Position numbers and translations under genes: made by a program
Origin: Streptomyces sp. MspMP-M5
GTDB lineage: Bacteria > Actinomycetota > Actinomycetes > Streptomycetales > Streptomycetaceae
Reading direction: 5' to 3'
Assembly (NCBI RefSeq): GCF_000373585.1
Contig: NZ_KB891880.1
Location: forward strand, 48,757-112,756
Length of the DNA stretch: 64,000 nucleotides
Shown: piece by piece, positions 40,398 through 50,628 of the stretch
Numbering within the stretch: position 1 is the stretch's first letter
Layout: each line of letters begins with the position of its first letter
Notes under the pieces: model-generated
Database searches by the model: none
What the model saw: the letters and a program-made list of their open reading frames with translations, nothing else
What the model was told of the DNA's origin: nothing

Positions 40398-41639
40398 TCA
40401 GTCCACCAGGTCGCGTACCACCGCGTCCGCGAGCAGGCGGCCGCGGAGGGTCAGTACGGCCCGGCCCGCCTCGTAGGGGCCGGGCTGCAGGAGGCCGTCG
40501 GCCACCGCGCGGGCGGCGGCGCGGGCGCCCGAGGGCGCAAGCAGGGACAGCGGGCAGCCGGCGGCGAGACGGAGTTCCAGGAGGATCCGCTCGACGCGGC
40601 GGTCCTCGTCGGAGAGCAGTTCGCGGCCGGCACCCGGGGAGCGGCCCTCGGCGAGGGCCTGGGCGTAGGCGGCGGGGTGCTTGACGTTCCACCAGCGGAC
40701 GCCGCCGACGTGGCTGTGCGCGCCGGGGCCGGCGCCCCACCAGTCGGCGCCGGTCCAGTACAGCTCGTTGTGACGGCAGCGGCCGGCCTCGGTGGTGGCC
40801 CAGTTGGAGACCTCGTACCAGGAGAAGCCGGCGGCGGCCAGGCGTTCCTCGGCGATCAGATAGCGGTCGGCGTGCACGTCGTCGTCGGTCATCGGGATCT
40901 CGCCGCGGCGGATCCGGCGGGCCAGCTGGGTGCCCTCCTCGACGATCAGGGCGTACGCGGAGATGTGGTCCGGGCCGGCGGCGGTGGCGGCGTCCAGGGA
41001 GGCCCGCCAGTCGTCGTCGGACTCGCCGGGGGTGCCGTAGATCAGATCGAGGTTGACGTGCGCGAAGCCGGCCGCGCGGGCCTCGGCGACGCAGGCTTCG
41101 GGGCGGCCCGGGGTGTGCGTGCGGTCGAGGATCTTCAGGACGTGCTGCCGGGCGCTCTGCATGCCGAAGGAGACGCGGTTGAAGCCGGCCTCGCGCAGCT
41201 CGGAGAGGTAGCGCGGGCCGACCGACTCCGGGTTGGCCTCGGTGGTGATCTCGGCGCCGGGCGCCAGGCCGAACTCGTCGCGCACCGCGGCCAGCATCCG
41301 GCCGAGGTCGGCGGCGGGCAGCAGGGTCGGGGTGCCGCCGCCGACGAAGACCGTCTCGACCGGGCGGGGGTCGTCGCCGAGGACCTTGCGGGCCAGCCGG
41401 ATCTCGTCGACGAGGGTGTCGGCGTAGTTCTCGCGGGAGGCCAGGGCGCCGCCGGGTCCGCGCAGCTCACTGGCGGTGTAGGTGTTGAAGTCGCAGTAGC
41501 CGCAGCGGGTGGCGCAGTACGGCACGTGCAGATAGAAGCCGAGGGGGCGCTCGGCGGCGCCGGTCAGCGCATGGCGGGGCAGCTCCCCGTCCTCGGGCAT
41601 CGGCTCACCATCTGGCAGTGCGGAAGGCATGGGGTCCAT
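40398..41639 (-). CDS. hemW: HemW-like radical SAM protein
   Basis: This 413-residue radical SAM protein carries the [4Fe-4S] motif CATRCGYCDF near residue 42, followed by VFVGGGTPTLLP. It is often named coproporphyrinogen III oxidase, but HemW members are heme chaperones and lack the second SAM site residues of HemN. The C-terminal HemN-like domain (LLLELRLAAG...) is reduced. Two start codons are possible, 41639 and 41630. Confidence 0.92.
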   Translation of the reverse strand: MDPMPSALPDGEPMPEDGELPRHALTGAAERPLGFYLHVPYCATRCGYCDFNTYTASELRGPGGALASRENYADTLVDEIRLARKVLGDDPRPVETVFVGGGTPTLLPAADLGRMLAAVRDEFGLAPGAEITTEANPESVGPRYLSELREAGFNRVSFGMQSARQHVLKILDRTHTPGRPEACVAEARAAGFAHVNLDLIYGTPGESDDDWRASLDAATAAGPDHISAYALIVEEGTQLARRIRRGEIPMTDDDVHADRYLIAEERLAAAGFSWYEVSNWATTEAGRCRHNELYWTGADWWGAGPGAHSHVGGVRWWNVKHPAAYAQALAEGRSPGAGRELLSDEDRRVERILLELRLAAGCPLSLLAPSGARAAARAVADGLLQPGPYEAGRAVLTLRGRLLADAVVRDLVD

Positions 41640-41810
41640 TGTCCGTCATGGCGGGGGATGTGCGGGCTGCCCGTGGCGGGAGGTGCACGGGCAGCCCGCC
41701 TGAGGGCCCGGGGAACGGGCGGGTGGCGCGCCCCCGGCCGATGGCGTGCCACGTACCGGGGATGCCGTTCCCCGCGCCGGTCGACCCCGGGCCCGCGCGG
41801 GGGAACGCCG

Positions 41811-41940
41811 TGCCCCGCACCGCCGAACGCCAGGCCCGCACCGCCGCCGAACGCCGGCCCCGCACCGGCCGACGCCGTGCCCCGCACCGCGGAACGCCGG
41901 GCCTTGCACCGGCCGATGCCACGCCCCGCACCGGGGAATA
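41811..41940. repeat. Degenerate tandem repeats in a gene-free stretch
   Basis: Units of about 26-30 bp built on GCCCCGCACCG...GAACGCC recur about five times with point changes. They lie in the 372-bp gap between hemW and the SpoIIE-type gene. No coding frame is convincing. Confidence 0.6.
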
Positions 41941-41957
41941 CCGCCCCCGCCCGTCCG

Positions 41958-42002
41958 GTTGTGGCCCCGCAGGGGGCCTGCGCACCCCCTACGGGAACCG
42001 TT
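41958..42002. repeat. Terminator-like palindromic repeat (copy 2)
   Basis: GTTGTGGCCCCGCAGGGGGC plus CCCCCTACGGGA repeats the element at 28573-28650 and again lies immediately 3' of a minus-strand gene. The hairpin CCCGTAGGGGG / CCCCCTGCGGG (with one G:U pair) is a likely terminator. Confidence 0.65.
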
Positions 42003-42011
42003 CGACCACCC

Positions 42012-44054
42012 CTACGGGCAACCCCCCGCCGCCTGCAGCACCATCAGCGCCAGGTCGTCGTCGGGTGGCGTGGGGCCGAAGGCGTGCACCGTGCGGCGGA
42101 TGTGTTCGGCGATGGCCTCGGCGCTCCGTCCGGCCGTCGCGGCGAGCGCCGAGGCCAGCCCGTCCTCGTCGTCGAAGAGCCGCCGGCCGCAGCGGCGCTC
42201 GGTCACCCCGTCGGTGACGCACAGCAGCGTCTCCCCGGGGCACAGGTCGAAGGACTCGCTGACATACGCCGCCTCCTCGACGACGCCCAGCAGCATCTGC
42301 GGGGCCGCGACGACCCGCACCGCGCCGTCGGTGCCGAGGACCAGCGGCAGCGGGTGGCCGGCGCTGGCGAGGGTGCACCGGGCGCCGCCGGAACCGCCGC
42401 GGTACGGGACGATCTCGCCGTACAGGAGGGACAGGAAGCGGGCCTGCTCGCCCTCCTCGCGGATCTCCACGGGGGCCTCCGCGCCCGCACCGGCCGCCGC
42501 CACCGCCGCCGCCACCGCGGCGACGGAGTCCGCGGCCTCCCGCGCCATGGTCTTGTTGAGCCGGTCCAGCACCTCGGCGACGCCGAAGCCGTCGCGGGCC
42601 AGCAGCCGCAGCACCGGCCGGGCCAGCCCGGTGACCGCGGCGGCCTCGGGCCCGCTGCCGCAGACGTCGCCGAGCGCGAAGCACCAGCGGTCGTCGCCGG
42701 CGTCGAAGAGGTCCCAGAAGTCGCCGCCGGCCCAGGCGCCCTCGCGCGGCTCGTAGACCACCGCCGACGCCACGCCGGGCACCCGGGCCCGCCCCTGGGG
42801 CAGCAGGCGGCGCTGCAGGACCCGGCTGATGCGTTCCTGACGGCTGTAGGCGCGGGCGGTGGCCATCGCGCGGGCGGCCCGGCGGCACAGGTCCTCGGCG
42901 AGCGCGACCACCTCGCCGGGGAAGCGCCGCAGTCCGGCCCGGCCGAGCAGCAGGGTGCCGAGCCGGCGGCCGCCGGCGACCAGCGGGCAGGCCAGCGCCG
43001 CGCCGCCGGGCTCCGGGCCGGCCGGCTCGTGCGGCCAGGGCACCGGGACCGGCCGGCTGCCGACGGCGCCGTCGAGCCCCAGGCCCGGCGGCTCCTTCTC
43101 CAGGGCGGCCCGCAGCGAGTCGATCCGGCCCTCGGACTGGTGCCAGACGCGGGCCAGCCGCGGCGCCTCACCGGCCTCCGCGAGGCCGCGTCCGGGCGCG
43201 CCGCCGTCGCCGTCGTGGAGCCACACCGCGCACCAGTCGGAGAGTCGCGGAACGATCAACTGGCAGGCCAGCGAGGCGACCTGATCGGCGTCCAGCTGCC
43301 CGGAGAGCAGGTCGGACGCCTCCGCCAGGAAGGACAGCGCGCCGCTGTCGACGCCGCGCTCCCGTGCGGGCCGGTCCTCGGGCGGCGCGGGGCGGCGCGG
43401 CACGGGGGCGAGGAGTTCGGAGGCCCGCAGCCCCTGCCGGAAGATCTCCTCGTCCAGGGCGCCGTAGGTGCCGTGGGGGTCGAGGGCGTCGTAGGCGCCG
43501 TCCGCGGTGTCCGGCTCCGGCCAGGCGACGTCCGGGCCGCCGACCGGCAACCGGAACCACACGGTCTTCATCGCCCGCCGGTAGGTGACGCCCCATGCCT
43601 CGGCCACCGCGCTGATCAGCCGCAGTCCGTGGCCGCCCGCCTCGTAGGCGCCGGTGTCCTCGCGGGCCCGCACCGGCTGGGTGGGGTGCCGGTCGGAGAC
43701 CTCGACGACGAGGCCGGGGCGGGGCGGTTCCGCGGGGGCGGTGTCCGGGGGGTCGTCGGGGTGCGGCAGCCGCTCCTCGGCGGGGTCGAGCCGGCAGAGC
43801 ACGTCGACGGTGGTGCCCGCGTGCACCACGGCGTTAGTCACCAACTCGCTGACCAGCAGCACTGCTTCGTCGGCCAGTGGTTCGGTGAGCCGGTCGGCGC
43901 CGGGCAGCCGCCGCGCGGTCCAGTCCGCGAAGGCGGCCCGGACGAACTGCCGGGCGGCCGCCGCGGCCCGCGGGTCACCGGGCAGCGTGGCCCGCAGGGA
44001 GCGCGTGGCGGCCTCTGCAACGTCGTCCCGTCCGGCCGAAGTTGTCATCCTCAT
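42012..44054 (-). CDS. SpoIIE-type PP2C phosphatase with anti-sigma kinase-like and GAF domains
   Basis: This 680-residue fusion has three parts. An RsbW-like HATPase domain covers about residues 1-165 (SELVTNAVVHAG; GHGLRLISAVAEAWGV). A GAF-like sensor covers about 225-395. A SpoIIE/RsbU PP2C phosphatase covers about 410-680 (GGDFWDLFD, LGDVCGSGPEAA, VTDGVTE, PDDDLALMV). Such proteins run partner-switching control of stress sigma factors by phosphorylating and dephosphorylating anti-anti-sigma proteins. ATG 44054 has GGGAG at 7-nt spacing. No sigma or anti-sigma partner gene is adjacent. Confidence 0.92.
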   Translation of the reverse strand: MRMTTSAGRDDVAEAATRSLRATLPGDPRAAAAARQFVRAAFADWTARRLPGADRLTEPLADEAVLLVSELVTNAVVHAGTTVDVLCRLDPAEERLPHPDDPPDTAPAEPPRPGLVVEVSDRHPTQPVRAREDTGAYEAGGHGLRLISAVAEAWGVTYRRAMKTVWFRLPVGGPDVAWPEPDTADGAYDALDPHGTYGALDEEIFRQGLRASELLAPVPRRPAPPEDRPARERGVDSGALSFLAEASDLLSGQLDADQVASLACQLIVPRLSDWCAVWLHDGDGGAPGRGLAEAGEAPRLARVWHQSEGRIDSLRAALEKEPPGLGLDGAVGSRPVPVPWPHEPAGPEPGGAALACPLVAGGRRLGTLLLGRAGLRRFPGEVVALAEDLCRRAARAMATARAYSRQERISRVLQRRLLPQGRARVPGVASAVVYEPREGAWAGGDFWDLFDAGDDRWCFALGDVCGSGPEAAAVTGLARPVLRLLARDGFGVAEVLDRLNKTMAREAADSVAAVAAAVAAAGAGAEAPVEIREEGEQARFLSLLYGEIVPYRGGSGGARCTLASAGHPLPLVLGTDGAVRVVAAPQMLLGVVEEAAYVSESFDLCPGETLLCVTDGVTERRCGRRLFDDEDGLASALAATAGRSAEAIAEHIRRTVHAFGPTPPDDDLALMVLQAAGGCP

Positions 44055-44300
44055 TGAGCAACTCCCGAGCAGTTCCCCAGCGGCGCCGGATGCGCCAACG
44101 CCAGAGTGACAGAACGAGCCCGCACATAAGCGGTGAGTCACGGAAGTGCGTGGTCAGAGGGGTCAATTCGGCTGACGCGGTACGGCAGTTGGCCGGGGCA
44201 CGCCGGACGTCCGGGGCCCGCCGGGGCCGCCGGGTGCCGGGCGGGCGCGCCGGAGCGGTGCGGGTCCGCCCGCGGCCCCGCGGCGCGCCCGCCGGCGGCG

Positions 44301-46190
44301 TCACGCCTCCCGCGTCCCGGCGTACATCTCGTCGAGGAGGTCCTTGAAGGCCCGTTCCACCACCGGCCGCTTGATCTTGAGGCTGGGGGTGATCTCGCCG
44401 TGCTCGATGTCCAGGTCGCGCGGCAGCAACCGGAACTTGCGGATCTGCTGCCACCGCTGGAGCCCCTCGTTGACCCGCTCCACATAGCCGTCGATCAGCG
44501 TGCGGACCTGGTCGGTGGCGACGACCTCGGCGTAGCTCCGGCCGGCCAGGCCGTGTTCCTCGGCCCACTTGAGGATGGTGGGTTCGTCCAGTGCGATCAG
44601 GGCGCTGCAGAAGTTCCGGTTGGCGCCGTGCACCAGCACGTTGGAGACGAACGGGCAGACCGCCTTGAACTGGCCCTCCACCTCGGCGGGCGCGATGTAC
44701 TTGCCGCCGGAGGTCTTGATGAGGTCCTTCTTGCGGTCGGTGATCCGCAGATAGCCGTCCGGGGACAGTTCGCCGATGTCGCCGGTGTGGAACCAGCCGT
44801 CCTCCTCCAGGACCTCGGCGGTCTTCTCGGGCAGGCCGTGGTAGCCCTGCATGATGCCGGGGCCGCGCAGCAGGATCTCGCCGTCCTCGGCGATCCGCAC
44901 CTCGGTGCCGGGCAGCGGCTTGCCGACGGTGCCGGTGCGGTACGCCTCCCCGGGGTTGACGAAGCTGGCGGCGCTGGACTCCGTCAGGCCGTAGCCCTCC
45001 AGGATGTGGATGCCGGCGCCGGAGAAGAAGTAGCCGATCTCCGGGGCGAGGGCGGCCGAGCCGGAGATCGCGGCGCGCAGCCGGCCGCCGAACGCCTCGC
45101 GCAGCTTGGCGTAGACGAGGGCGTCGGCGACCTTGTGCTTGGCGGCCAGTGCGAACGGCACCGAGGTGTTGCCGGTGCGCCGGAAGTTCTCCTGCGAGGT
45201 CCTGGCGTACTCGCGGGCCACCCCGGCCGCCCACTGGAAGATCTTGTACTTGGCGCCGCCGCCCTCGCGCGCCTTGGCCGCGACGCCGTTGTAGACCTTC
45301 TCGAAGATCCGCGGGACGGCGGCCATGTACGTCGGCCGGACCACCGGCAGATTCTCGATGATCTTGTCGACCCGGCCGTCCACCGCGATCACGTGCCCGA
45401 CGGCGATCTGCCCGGCGCTCAGCACCTTGCCGAAGACGTGCGCCAGCGGCAGCCAGAGGTACTGCACGTCGTCCGCGGCGACCATGCCGGTCGCCTGGAT
45501 GGCGCGGGCCATGTACGCCCAGCAGTCGTGGGACAGCCGCACGCCCTTGGGGCGGCCGGTGGTCCCGGAGGTGTAGATGAGGGTGGCCAGCTGGTCGGCG
45601 CGGAGCGCGGCGACCCGCTCCTTGACGCACTCCGGGTGCTGCTCCAGATAGGCGGTGCCGCGCTTCTCCAGCTCGGCGAGGGAGAGCACCCAGCCCTCGG
45701 GGTCGTCCTCCGCGGGCTGTGCGTCGGCCTCGTCGATGACGACGACGTGCGCCAGCTCGGGCAGCTCGGCGCGCCTCTCGCGGGCCTTGGCGAGCTGCCG
45801 GGCGTTCTCCGCGATCAGCACCCGGCTGCCGGAGTCGGCCAGGATGAACGCGGTCTCGTCGGCGCTGGTGGAGGGGTAGACGGTGGTGGTGGCGGCGCCG
45901 GAGCAGAGCACTCCGAGGTCGGCGAGGATCCACTCCACCCGGGTGTCGGCGGCCAGCGCCACCCGCTCCTCGGGGCGGACGCCCAGGGCGATCAGTCCGG
46001 CGGCCGCGGCGAGGACCCGCTCGGCGGCCTGGCTCCAGGTGAGGGCCTTCCAGTCGTCCGGTCCGGTGCCCGAGACGGGCGGGACGGGGTAGCGGTATGC
46101 CTCGGTGTCCGGGGTGGCCGCGACCCGCTCCAGGAACAGGGTCGCCACCGAAGGCGGCCGGTTGTCGATCAGCGTGTGAGTGTCGGTCAC
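44301..46190 (-). CDS. Long-chain fatty acid-CoA ligase (AMP-forming)
   Basis: This 629-residue acyl-adenylate-forming enzyme activates fatty acids to CoA thioesters. The P-loop-like A3 motif is LIYTSGTTGRPKGVRL; GYGLTESSA is A5; GWFHTGDIGELSPDGYLRITDRKKD is A7/A8. It resembles the FadD15-type acyl-CoA synthetases. The GTG at 46190 has GGAGGA upstream. Confidence 0.93.
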   Translation of the reverse strand: MTDTHTLIDNRPPSVATLFLERVAATPDTEAYRYPVPPVSGTGPDDWKALTWSQAAERVLAAAAGLIALGVRPEERVALAADTRVEWILADLGVLCSGAATTTVYPSTSADETAFILADSGSRVLIAENARQLAKARERRAELPELAHVVVIDEADAQPAEDDPEGWVLSLAELEKRGTAYLEQHPECVKERVAALRADQLATLIYTSGTTGRPKGVRLSHDCWAYMARAIQATGMVAADDVQYLWLPLAHVFGKVLSAGQIAVGHVIAVDGRVDKIIENLPVVRPTYMAAVPRIFEKVYNGVAAKAREGGGAKYKIFQWAAGVAREYARTSQENFRRTGNTSVPFALAAKHKVADALVYAKLREAFGGRLRAAISGSAALAPEIGYFFSGAGIHILEGYGLTESSAASFVNPGEAYRTGTVGKPLPGTEVRIAEDGEILLRGPGIMQGYHGLPEKTAEVLEEDGWFHTGDIGELSPDGYLRITDRKKDLIKTSGGKYIAPAEVEGQFKAVCPFVSNVLVHGANRNFCSALIALDEPTILKWAEEHGLAGRSYAEVVATDQVRTLIDGYVERVNEGLQRWQQIRKFRLLPRDLDIEHGEITPSLKIKRPVVERAFKDLLDEMYAGTREA

Positions 46191-46383
46191 GGCGTCCTCC
46201 GGGGCCCGCTTCGTTGCTGGTGACTCGCGAGTAACCTTTGAGCAGTGATCAGACTAGAGCGCGTGCGGCCGCCGCGTAAGGGGCTGCACCCGACTGGTTC
46301 ACGATGTGACCCGAGCGATAGGTGCACATGACACCCGCTTGACCGGCGGGCCCGCGGGACCCCGTGCGACCGGCCCCGACACG

Positions 46384-46423
46384 GCGCGGGGCGCCGGTCC
46401 CCCAAGGAACCGGCGCCCCGCGC
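46384..46423 (-). terminator. lepA terminator
   Basis: A perfect 15-bp stem (46384-46398 with 46409-46423) and a 10-nt loop lie 50 bp after the lepA stop. Confidence 0.8.
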
Positions 46424-46472
46424 GGGCGTCCCGCGTCCGCTGCTTCTTCTGCTTCTCCGACTGCGCCCCGGA

Positions 46473-48347
46473 CTACTTCTTCGCCTTGCCGTCGCCGTCG
46501 GAGTCCGAGGACAGCACCGCGATGAACGCCTCCTGCGGCACCTCCACGCTGCCGACCATCTTCATCCGCTTCTTGCCCTCCTTCTGCTTCTCCAGCAGCT
46601 TCCGCTTACGGGAGATGTCACCGCCGTAGCACTTGGCGAGGACGTCCTTGCGGATGGCGCGGACGGTCTCACGGGCGATGACCCGGCTGCCGATGGCGGC
46701 CTGGATCGGCACCTCGAAGTTCTGCCGCGGGATCAGCTCGCGCAGCTTGGCGACCAGCCGCACACCGTAGGCGTACGCCTTGTCCTTGTGGGTGATCGCG
46801 GAGAACGCGTCGACCTTGTCGCCGTGCAGCAGGATGTCGACCTTGACCAGGTCGGAGGTCTGCTCGCCGGTGGGCTCGTAGTCCAGCGAGGCGTAGCCGC
46901 GGGTCTTGGACTTGAGCTGGTCGAAGAAGTCGAAGACGACCTCGGCGAGCGGGAGGGTGTAGCGGATCTCGACCCGGTCCTCGGAGAGGTAGTCCATGCC
47001 CATCAGCGCACCGCGGCGGGTCTGGCACAGCTCCATGATCGCGCCGATGAACTCGCTGGGCGCCAGGATCGTGGCCCGGACGACCGGCTCGTGCACCACG
47101 TCGATCTTGCCGGTGGGGAACTCGCTGGGGTTGGTGACGGTGCACTCGGTGCCGTCCTCCATCTCCACGCGGTAGACCACGTTGGGGGCGGTCGCGATCA
47201 GATCGAGGCCGAACTCGCGCTCCAGGCGCTCCCGGATGACCTCCAGGTGCAGCAGGCCCAGGAAGCCGACGCGGAAACCGAAGCCCAGGGCGGCCGAGGT
47301 CTCCGGCTCGTAGACCAGCGCGGCGTCGTTGAGCTGGAGCTTGTCCAGCGCGTCGCGCAGCTCGGGGTAGTCCGAGCCGTCGAGCGGGTACAGCCCCGAG
47401 AACACCATCGGCTTGGGGTCCTTGTAGCCGCCCAGCGGCTCCTGGGCACCCTTGGTGAGCTGGGTGATCGTGTCGCCGACCTTCGACTGCCGGACGTCCT
47501 TCACACCGGTGATCAGATAGCCCACCTCGCCGACGGACAGGCCGTCGGCCGACTTCATCTCCGGCGAGTTGGTCCCGATCTCCAGCAGCTCGTGGGCGGC
47601 GCCGGTGGACATCATCTTGATCCGCTCGCGCTTGTTGAGCGTGCCGTCGACGACCTTCACGTACGTCACCACGCCGCGGTAGGCGTCGTAGACCGAGTCG
47701 AAGATCATCGCGCGGGCGGGGGCGTCCTTGACGCCGACCGGGGCCGGCACCTCGCGGACGACCTTGTCCAGCAGCTCGGGCACGCCGACGCCGGTCTTGG
47801 CGGAGACCCTCAGGACGTCCTCGGGCTCGCAGCCGACGAGGTTCGCCAGCTCGGCGGCGAACTTCTCGGGCTGCGCGGCCGGCAGGTCGATCTTGTTGAG
47901 GACCGGGATGATCGTGAGGTCGTTCTCCATCGCCAGGTAGAGGTTGGCGAGGGTCTGGGCCTCGATGCCCTGGGCGGCGTCGACGAGGAGGATGCAGCCC
48001 TCGCACGCGGCCAGCGAGCGGGACACCTCGTAGGTGAAGTCGACGTGGCCCGGCGTGTCGATCATGTTCAGGATGTGGGTCGTGCCACTTCCCTCTTCGC
48101 CCTCGGAGGGGCTCCAGGGCAGCCGGACCGCCTGGGACTTGATCGTGATGCCGCGCTCGCGCTCGATGTCCATGCGGTCGAGGTACTGCGCGCGCATCTG
48201 CCGCTGGTCGACGACACCGGTGAGCTGGAGCATCCGGTCGGCGAGCGTCGACTTGCCGTGGTCGATGTGCGCGATGATGCAGAAGTTACGGAGGAGCGCC
48301 GGGTCGGTACGGCTCGGCTCCGGCACGTTCGTAGGGGTCGCGGGCAC
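46473..48347 (-). CDS. lepA: Elongation factor 4 (LepA)
   Basis: This 624-residue ribosome-associated GTPase helps initiation or back-translocation under stress. G motifs: [33 protein letters not shown]. The C-terminal LepA-only domain has [21 protein letters not shown]. The GTG at 48347 gives the usual N-terminus (about 15 residues before the G domain). It is divergent from rpsT, as in many streptomycetes. Confidence 0.96.
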   Translation of the reverse strand: MPATPTNVPEPSRTDPALLRNFCIIAHIDHGKSTLADRMLQLTGVVDQRQMRAQYLDRMDIERERGITIKSQAVRLPWSPSEGEEGSGTTHILNMIDTPGHVDFTYEVSRSLAACEGCILLVDAAQGIEAQTLANLYLAMENDLTIIPVLNKIDLPAAQPEKFAAELANLVGCEPEDVLRVSAKTGVGVPELLDKVVREVPAPVGVKDAPARAMIFDSVYDAYRGVVTYVKVVDGTLNKRERIKMMSTGAAHELLEIGTNSPEMKSADGLSVGEVGYLITGVKDVRQSKVGDTITQLTKGAQEPLGGYKDPKPMVFSGLYPLDGSDYPELRDALDKLQLNDAALVYEPETSAALGFGFRVGFLGLLHLEVIRERLEREFGLDLIATAPNVVYRVEMEDGTECTVTNPSEFPTGKIDVVHEPVVRATILAPSEFIGAIMELCQTRRGALMGMDYLSEDRVEIRYTLPLAEVVFDFFDQLKSKTRGYASLDYEPTGEQTSDLVKVDILLHGDKVDAFSAITHKDKAYAYGVRLVAKLRELIPRQNFEVPIQAAIGSRVIARETVRAIRKDVLAKCYGGDISRKRKLLEKQKEGKKRMKMVGSVEVPQEAFIAVLSSDSDGDGKAKK

Positions 48348-48607
48348 GCAGGGTCCATTCAGTGAACGCGGGTAGGCGGGACTCGGTCTTGTGATGTCTC
48401 CCCCATCGTCCCATGACCGGCGGGGGCGAGGGGTTTCGGGCATGGGGGCGGCGGGGCGGGCACGCTCGGGTGCAAGGGTGCCGGGCGGGCGAGGCGGGGG
48501 CGCGGCGCGCCTTCGGCGGGGGCGTCGGCCGCTGCGGCCGGTACGGGCGCCCGGGTACGGGCCGCCCGTGCGCAGGGTCCGGTTCCGGGGCCGGTTCGAG
48601 GTCCGGT
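48348..48607. other. Intergenic region between lepA and the rpsT promoter
   Basis: This is GC-rich, non-coding sequence without repeats or hairpins that I can support. It should hold the lepA promoter on the minus strand. Confidence 0.5.
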
Positions 48608-48637
48608 TTGGGAGCCCGTGAACCCTGCTGGTAGCCT
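48608..48637 (+). promoter_or_regulatory. rpsT promoter
   Basis: TTGGGA (48608-48613), 18 bp, TAGCCT (48632-48637) is a good match to the Streptomyces HrdB-type promoter. It leaves a 5' leader of about 70 nt before the rpsT start. S20 genes are often autoregulated through the leader, but no specific site is proven here. Confidence 0.65.
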
Positions 48638-48711
48638 GGTCCACTGCGCTTCGTGCCCTCTCTCGTACGAGGCGCCACTCGAAACTCCAACGAACCTGAA
48701 AAGGCTCTTTC

Positions 48712-48978
48712 GTGGCGAACATCAAGTCCCAGATGAAGCGGATCAAGACCAACGAGAAGGCTCGTCAGCGCAACAAGGCTGTCAAGTCCTCGCTGAAGAC
48801 CGCGATCCGTCGCACCCGCGAGGCCATCGAGGCCGGTGACCTGGAGAAGGCCACCGCCGCGCAGGCCCTGGCGGCCCAGAAGCTCGACAAGGCCGTCAGC
48901 AAGGGTGTGCTGCACAAGAACAACGCCGCCAACAAGAAGTCGGCGCTGGCCAAGAAGGTCGCCGGCCTCAAGGGCTGA
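48712..48978 (+). CDS. rpsT: 30S ribosomal protein S20
   Basis: This 88-residue, strongly basic helical protein binds 16S rRNA in the body of the 30S subunit. The sequence [20 protein letters not shown] is diagnostic. It starts at GTG 48712 with AAGG upstream. A promoter (48608) and a classic terminator (49159) frame it as a single-gene unit. Confidence 0.98.
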   Translation: MANIKSQMKRIKTNEKARQRNKAVKSSLKTAIRRTREAIEAGDLEKATAAQALAAQKLDKAVSKGVLHKNNAANKKSALAKKVAGLKG

Positions 48979-49158
48979 CCTTCGCCTTCGACCGCGCCCG
49001 ACGCGGTCACCCTGCCGATCAGGGACCCAGCGGCCCCTCTCACCGCTCCCGGTCGGTGCACCACCGCGCCGCACGCGGCCTGCGTTCGCCACGCGGGTGC
49101 GGCGCAACCGGCTCCTCCGCGGCAACGTCCGCCGAGCAGCCATCCGAACTGGATACAG

Positions 49159-49199
49159 AAGACCCCGCCGGGGCCCATTTTGGGACGGCGGGGTCTTTT
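49159..49199 (+). terminator. Rho-independent terminator of rpsT
   Basis: AAGACCCCGCCG (49159-49170) pairs perfectly with 49186-49197, with inner CCC/GGG pairing in the loop and a T-rich tail (TCTTTTG). This is the clearest intrinsic terminator in the window. It lies 180 bp after the stop; 48979-49158 holds no gene that I can see. Confidence 0.9.
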
Positions 49200-49398
49200 G
49201 TTTGTGTCGGGGACGGGGCGGTCGGGGGGCGGGGCAGTCGGGGGGGCGCGCCCGGTGTGCGCCGGGCGGGCGTTTGTGGCCGCATGCTCCCGGGAGGGTC
49301 CGGCACGGCTTCCAGCTGGGCCCGCATACGCCTCCCGGGAAGGCGCAACGCGGCTCCGGACAGGGCCGGATGCGAGGGATGTCCACTAGTCTGCCGCC

Positions 49399-50469
49399 AT
49401 GTCCAATTCGGGGGAGCAGAACGATCCCTACTCCGCGCCGCAGCCTCCCGCCTACGGGCCGAGGCCCGCGCAGCAGCCACCGCCTCCGTCACCGCCGCCG
49501 CCACCTTCCCCTTCGCCTCTGTCTCCGCCTTCGATGCCTTACCGGCAGAATCCGTACACGCAGGGGCCGGGCGGGTACGGCTATCCGCCGCCGGGCGCCC
49601 AGGGTGGCGTAACGGGAGCCCCCGGGGCGCCAGGGGCACCCGCGGTGTCGGGCGCGCCGAGAACACCGAGGGCGCTGGCAGCGCCAAGCCCGGCGTACCG
49701 GGCGCCGCTCGGCGGGCCCCTCGGCGGCACGCCCGGTGGAGCGGGCGGGCGGGGCGTCTCCGGCTGGCTGTGGGCGATCGGCGGCGCGGTGGCGGCCGCC
49801 GCGATCGGGGCGTCCGTGATGTTCGCCACCGGCGCCTTCTCCTCGGCGCCCCGCCCCGACCTCAAGGGCTACGCGTACCGGGACGACCTGTGCGCCGCGA
49901 CCTCCCTGACGCCGTTCGCGAACGCCCACTACAAGGCGAAGCCGAGCACCGGCACCGGCGCGGGTGCGGGACCGGGTTCGGGTTCGGGTTCCGGTTCCGG
50001 TCCGTCGGGGGCGTCGTCCCCGCCCAACCCGCAGCACAGCGGCTCACGGATGAACTCCATGGACTCGATGTGGTGCAACATCTCGCTCACCGCCGACGAC
50101 GCCGGGACCGGCGACTACCCCTCGACCTGGATCTACAACTCCGTCACCCTGCACAAGAAGGCCGACCCGGCCCCGGAGTTCGCCGATGTGTACCGCGCGT
50201 ACGAGAAACAGCAGACCACCGTCTCGTACAAGGTCGAGCCCGTCACCGGCCTCGGCGACGAGGCGTACCTCGTGACCCGCAACGACGCCTCCGGCGGGGG
50301 CAAGAGCACGTATGTCGTCCTCGCCGTCCGGGACGGCTGGCTGACGTACCAGTCGACGTGGTCCAGCTACCCGACGAGCAGCCGCACCGCGAAGCCGCCG
50401 TCCTCCTCCGAACTCGCCACGATGCTGGAAACCAGCGCGAAGGAGACCCTCAAGCGGTTGCGGGGGTGA
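49399..50469 (+). CDS. Proline-rich membrane-anchored hypothetical protein
   Basis: This 356-residue protein has a Pro/Gly/Ala-rich cytoplasmic N-terminus (1-120), one membrane helix (about 122-147, SGWLWAIGGAVAAAAIGASV), a Gly-Ser linker (186-206) and an extracytoplasmic domain with Cys 165 and Cys 226, which could form a disulfide. No enzymatic motif is seen. The layout resembles DUF3558-like or sensor-type surface proteins of actinobacteria, but I do not assign a family. Confidence 0.8.
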   Translation: MSNSGEQNDPYSAPQPPAYGPRPAQQPPPPSPPPPPSPSPLSPPSMPYRQNPYTQGPGGYGYPPPGAQGGVTGAPGAPGAPAVSGAPRTPRALAAPSPAYRAPLGGPLGGTPGGAGGRGVSGWLWAIGGAVAAAAIGASVMFATGAFSSAPRPDLKGYAYRDDLCAATSLTPFANAHYKAKPSTGTGAGAGPGSGSGSGSGPSGASSPPNPQHSGSRMNSMDSMWCNISLTADDAGTGDYPSTWIYNSVTLHKKADPAPEFADVYRAYEKQQTTVSYKVEPVTGLGDEAYLVTRNDASGGGKSTYVVLAVRDGWLTYQSTWSSYPTSSRTAKPPSSSELATMLETSAKETLKRLRG

Positions 50470-50540
50470 GGGATGCGGGATGCGGGGCGAGGGTTGCAGG
50501 GGTGAGGGTGCAGGGGTGAGGGTGCAGGGGTGAGGGTTGG
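50466..50540. repeat. Short tandem repeat GGGTGAGGGTGCAG
   Basis: About three copies of a 14-bp unit follow the stop codon of the preceding gene, with a degenerate start (GGGATGCGGGATGCGG). Likely slippage-prone. Confidence 0.75.
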
Positions 50541-50628
50541 GACGTCTCGGTCCGCGGCCGGTCTCATCGCTCGTCACGTCGCCCCGCGGACCGTCGCCCT
50601 GCCACCCGACGCCCCGCCGTCGGTCGTT

